A DNA stretch of 64,000 nt from Granulicatella elegans. Lineage in GTDB: Bacteria; Bacillota; Bacilli; Lactobacillales; Aerococcaceae. The translations under genes and the position numbers were made by a program. Positions 63,379-64,000 of the stretch are shown piece after piece. The stretch's first letter is position 1. The number at the start of each line of letters is the position of its first letter. Location: assembly GCF_020735385.1 (NCBI RefSeq), contig NZ_CP085953.1:992001-1056000 (forward strand), written 5' to 3'. The notes under the pieces are model-generated. The model was not told the origin of the DNA, did not search any database, and saw only the letters and a list, made by a program, of their open reading frames with translations.

Positions 63379-64000
63379 ATGAACTTACACCAATTATTTC
63401 CAAATATTGATGCTCGTGTCACTCAAGAAATCATTAAAAGTACAATTGATACTTTAATCATGGTCGGACTTACAGGGTTAATTGCTGGAGTATTAGGAAT
63501 TGCTTTAGGAGTGGTGTTAGTAGTCACTCGTGAAGGCAATATTTTAGAAAATAAAGTTTTATACGTTATATTAGATAAAGTGGTGAACTTATTCCGTTCA
63601 ATTCCATTTATCATTTTAGCGATGTTATTAATCCCATTAACAAGATTCGTTGTGGGAACAACGATTGGAATTCCTGGCGCAATTGTGCCACTAGTCATTG
63701 CAACTGTTCCATTCTTCTCACGACAAGTACAATTAGCTTTGTTAGAAGTGGATAAAGGAGTGATTGAAGCTTCAATCGCTATGGGATGTACACCATTGGA
63801 AATTATTTTCCGAGTGTATTTAAAAGAAGGATTGCCAAGTTTAATTCGTGCTTCTTCTCTAACAATCATCAGCTTAATTGGTTTAACAACAATGGCTGGA
63901 GCATTTGGAGCTGGTGGGATTGGAAACTTAGCGATTTCAAGAGGATATAATCGATTCCAAGGGGATGTCATCGTTGTGGCAACAATTGTCATGTTGATTA
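63379..64000 (+). CDS. metI: Methionine ABC transporter permease MetI, partial
   Basis: The first 207 residues of the membrane permease are visible before the window ends. It has five hydrophobic helices and the EAA loop EVDKGVIEASIAMGCTPLEII that couples to MetN. AAAGGAGG lies inside the end of metN, 9 bases before the ATG. The frame is open at base 64000. metQ should follow. Confidence 0.96.
   Translation, partial: MNLHQLFPNIDARVTQEIIKSTIDTLIMVGLTGLIAGVLGIALGVVLVVTREGNILENKVLYVILDKVVNLFRSIPFIILAMLLIPLTRFVVGTTIGIPGAIVPLVIATVPFFSRQVQLALLEVDKGVIEASIAMGCTPLEIIFRVYLKEGLPSLIRASSLTIISLIGLTTMAGAFGAGGIGNLAISRGYNRFQGDVIVVATIVMLI

Noticed and set aside
63423-63992. 189-codon minus-strand frame at the window end
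   Set aside because: The plus strand in another frame is clearly MetI with its EAA loop; the antisense frame is a shadow.

Overview
The window is 64 kb of AT-rich DNA (roughly one third GC by eye) with Firmicutes gene order, strong AGGAGG ribosome binding sites, T-box leaders, a CIRCE operator, choline-binding surface proteins, a histidine-triad lipoprotein and a Lactobacillales-type rpoB leader. Together these point to a member of the Lactobacillales outside Streptococcus. A Granulicatella-like Carnobacteriaceae is my best guess, but it is an inference. No rRNA, tRNA, prophage, insertion sequence or CRISPR array was seen. Most of the window is ordinary chromosome.

Layout. 1-7 kb: the end of a ZinT-domain zinc protein, an NrdR-controlled nrdDG operon (anaerobic dNTP synthesis), an MFS exporter and rsgA-rpe-thiN. 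7-16 kb: a small protein coupled to a metal P-type ATPase, rpmB, an Asp23-like protein with fakA, then recG-plsX. 16-25 kb: groES-groEL, a niacin uptake/regulator pair, lemA-htpX, lplA and mecA. 25-32 kb: a T-box with specifier CGC and argS, then two choline-binding surface proteins. 32-38 kb: a ccdA / thioredoxin lipoprotein / msrAB repair system and a YesN/YesM two-component system. 38-47 kb: a flavoprotein, an LdcB/VanY peptidase, guaB, a Dps-like ferritin, a broken Fic gene, a MATE pump and a preQ1-riboswitch queF-queC-queT operon. 47-58 kb: a histidine-triad lipoprotein behind a Zur-type palindrome, then rpoB-rpoC. 58-64 kb: udp-deoC, a methyltransferase behind a DtxR-type palindrome, tehB with a frameshifted Fic gene, and a methionine T-box followed by metN-metI, which runs off the end.

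Two themes stand out. First, metal and redox control: zinc, PerR/Fur-like, DtxR-like and NrdR-type palindromes sit precisely on recognisable promoters. Second, and most unusual, a dispersed family of structured intergenic repeats occurs at least a dozen times in both orientations. Each is closed by a long terminal stem and carries a conserved core (GGACG ... AGCAG ... CTYGC-loop-GCRAG TCTCAT). Three long copies carry two additional hairpins whose arms differ in sequence but remain perfectly paired. Many copies double as transcription terminators. I do not recognise this family from its sequence. It is the best candidate here for something undescribed.
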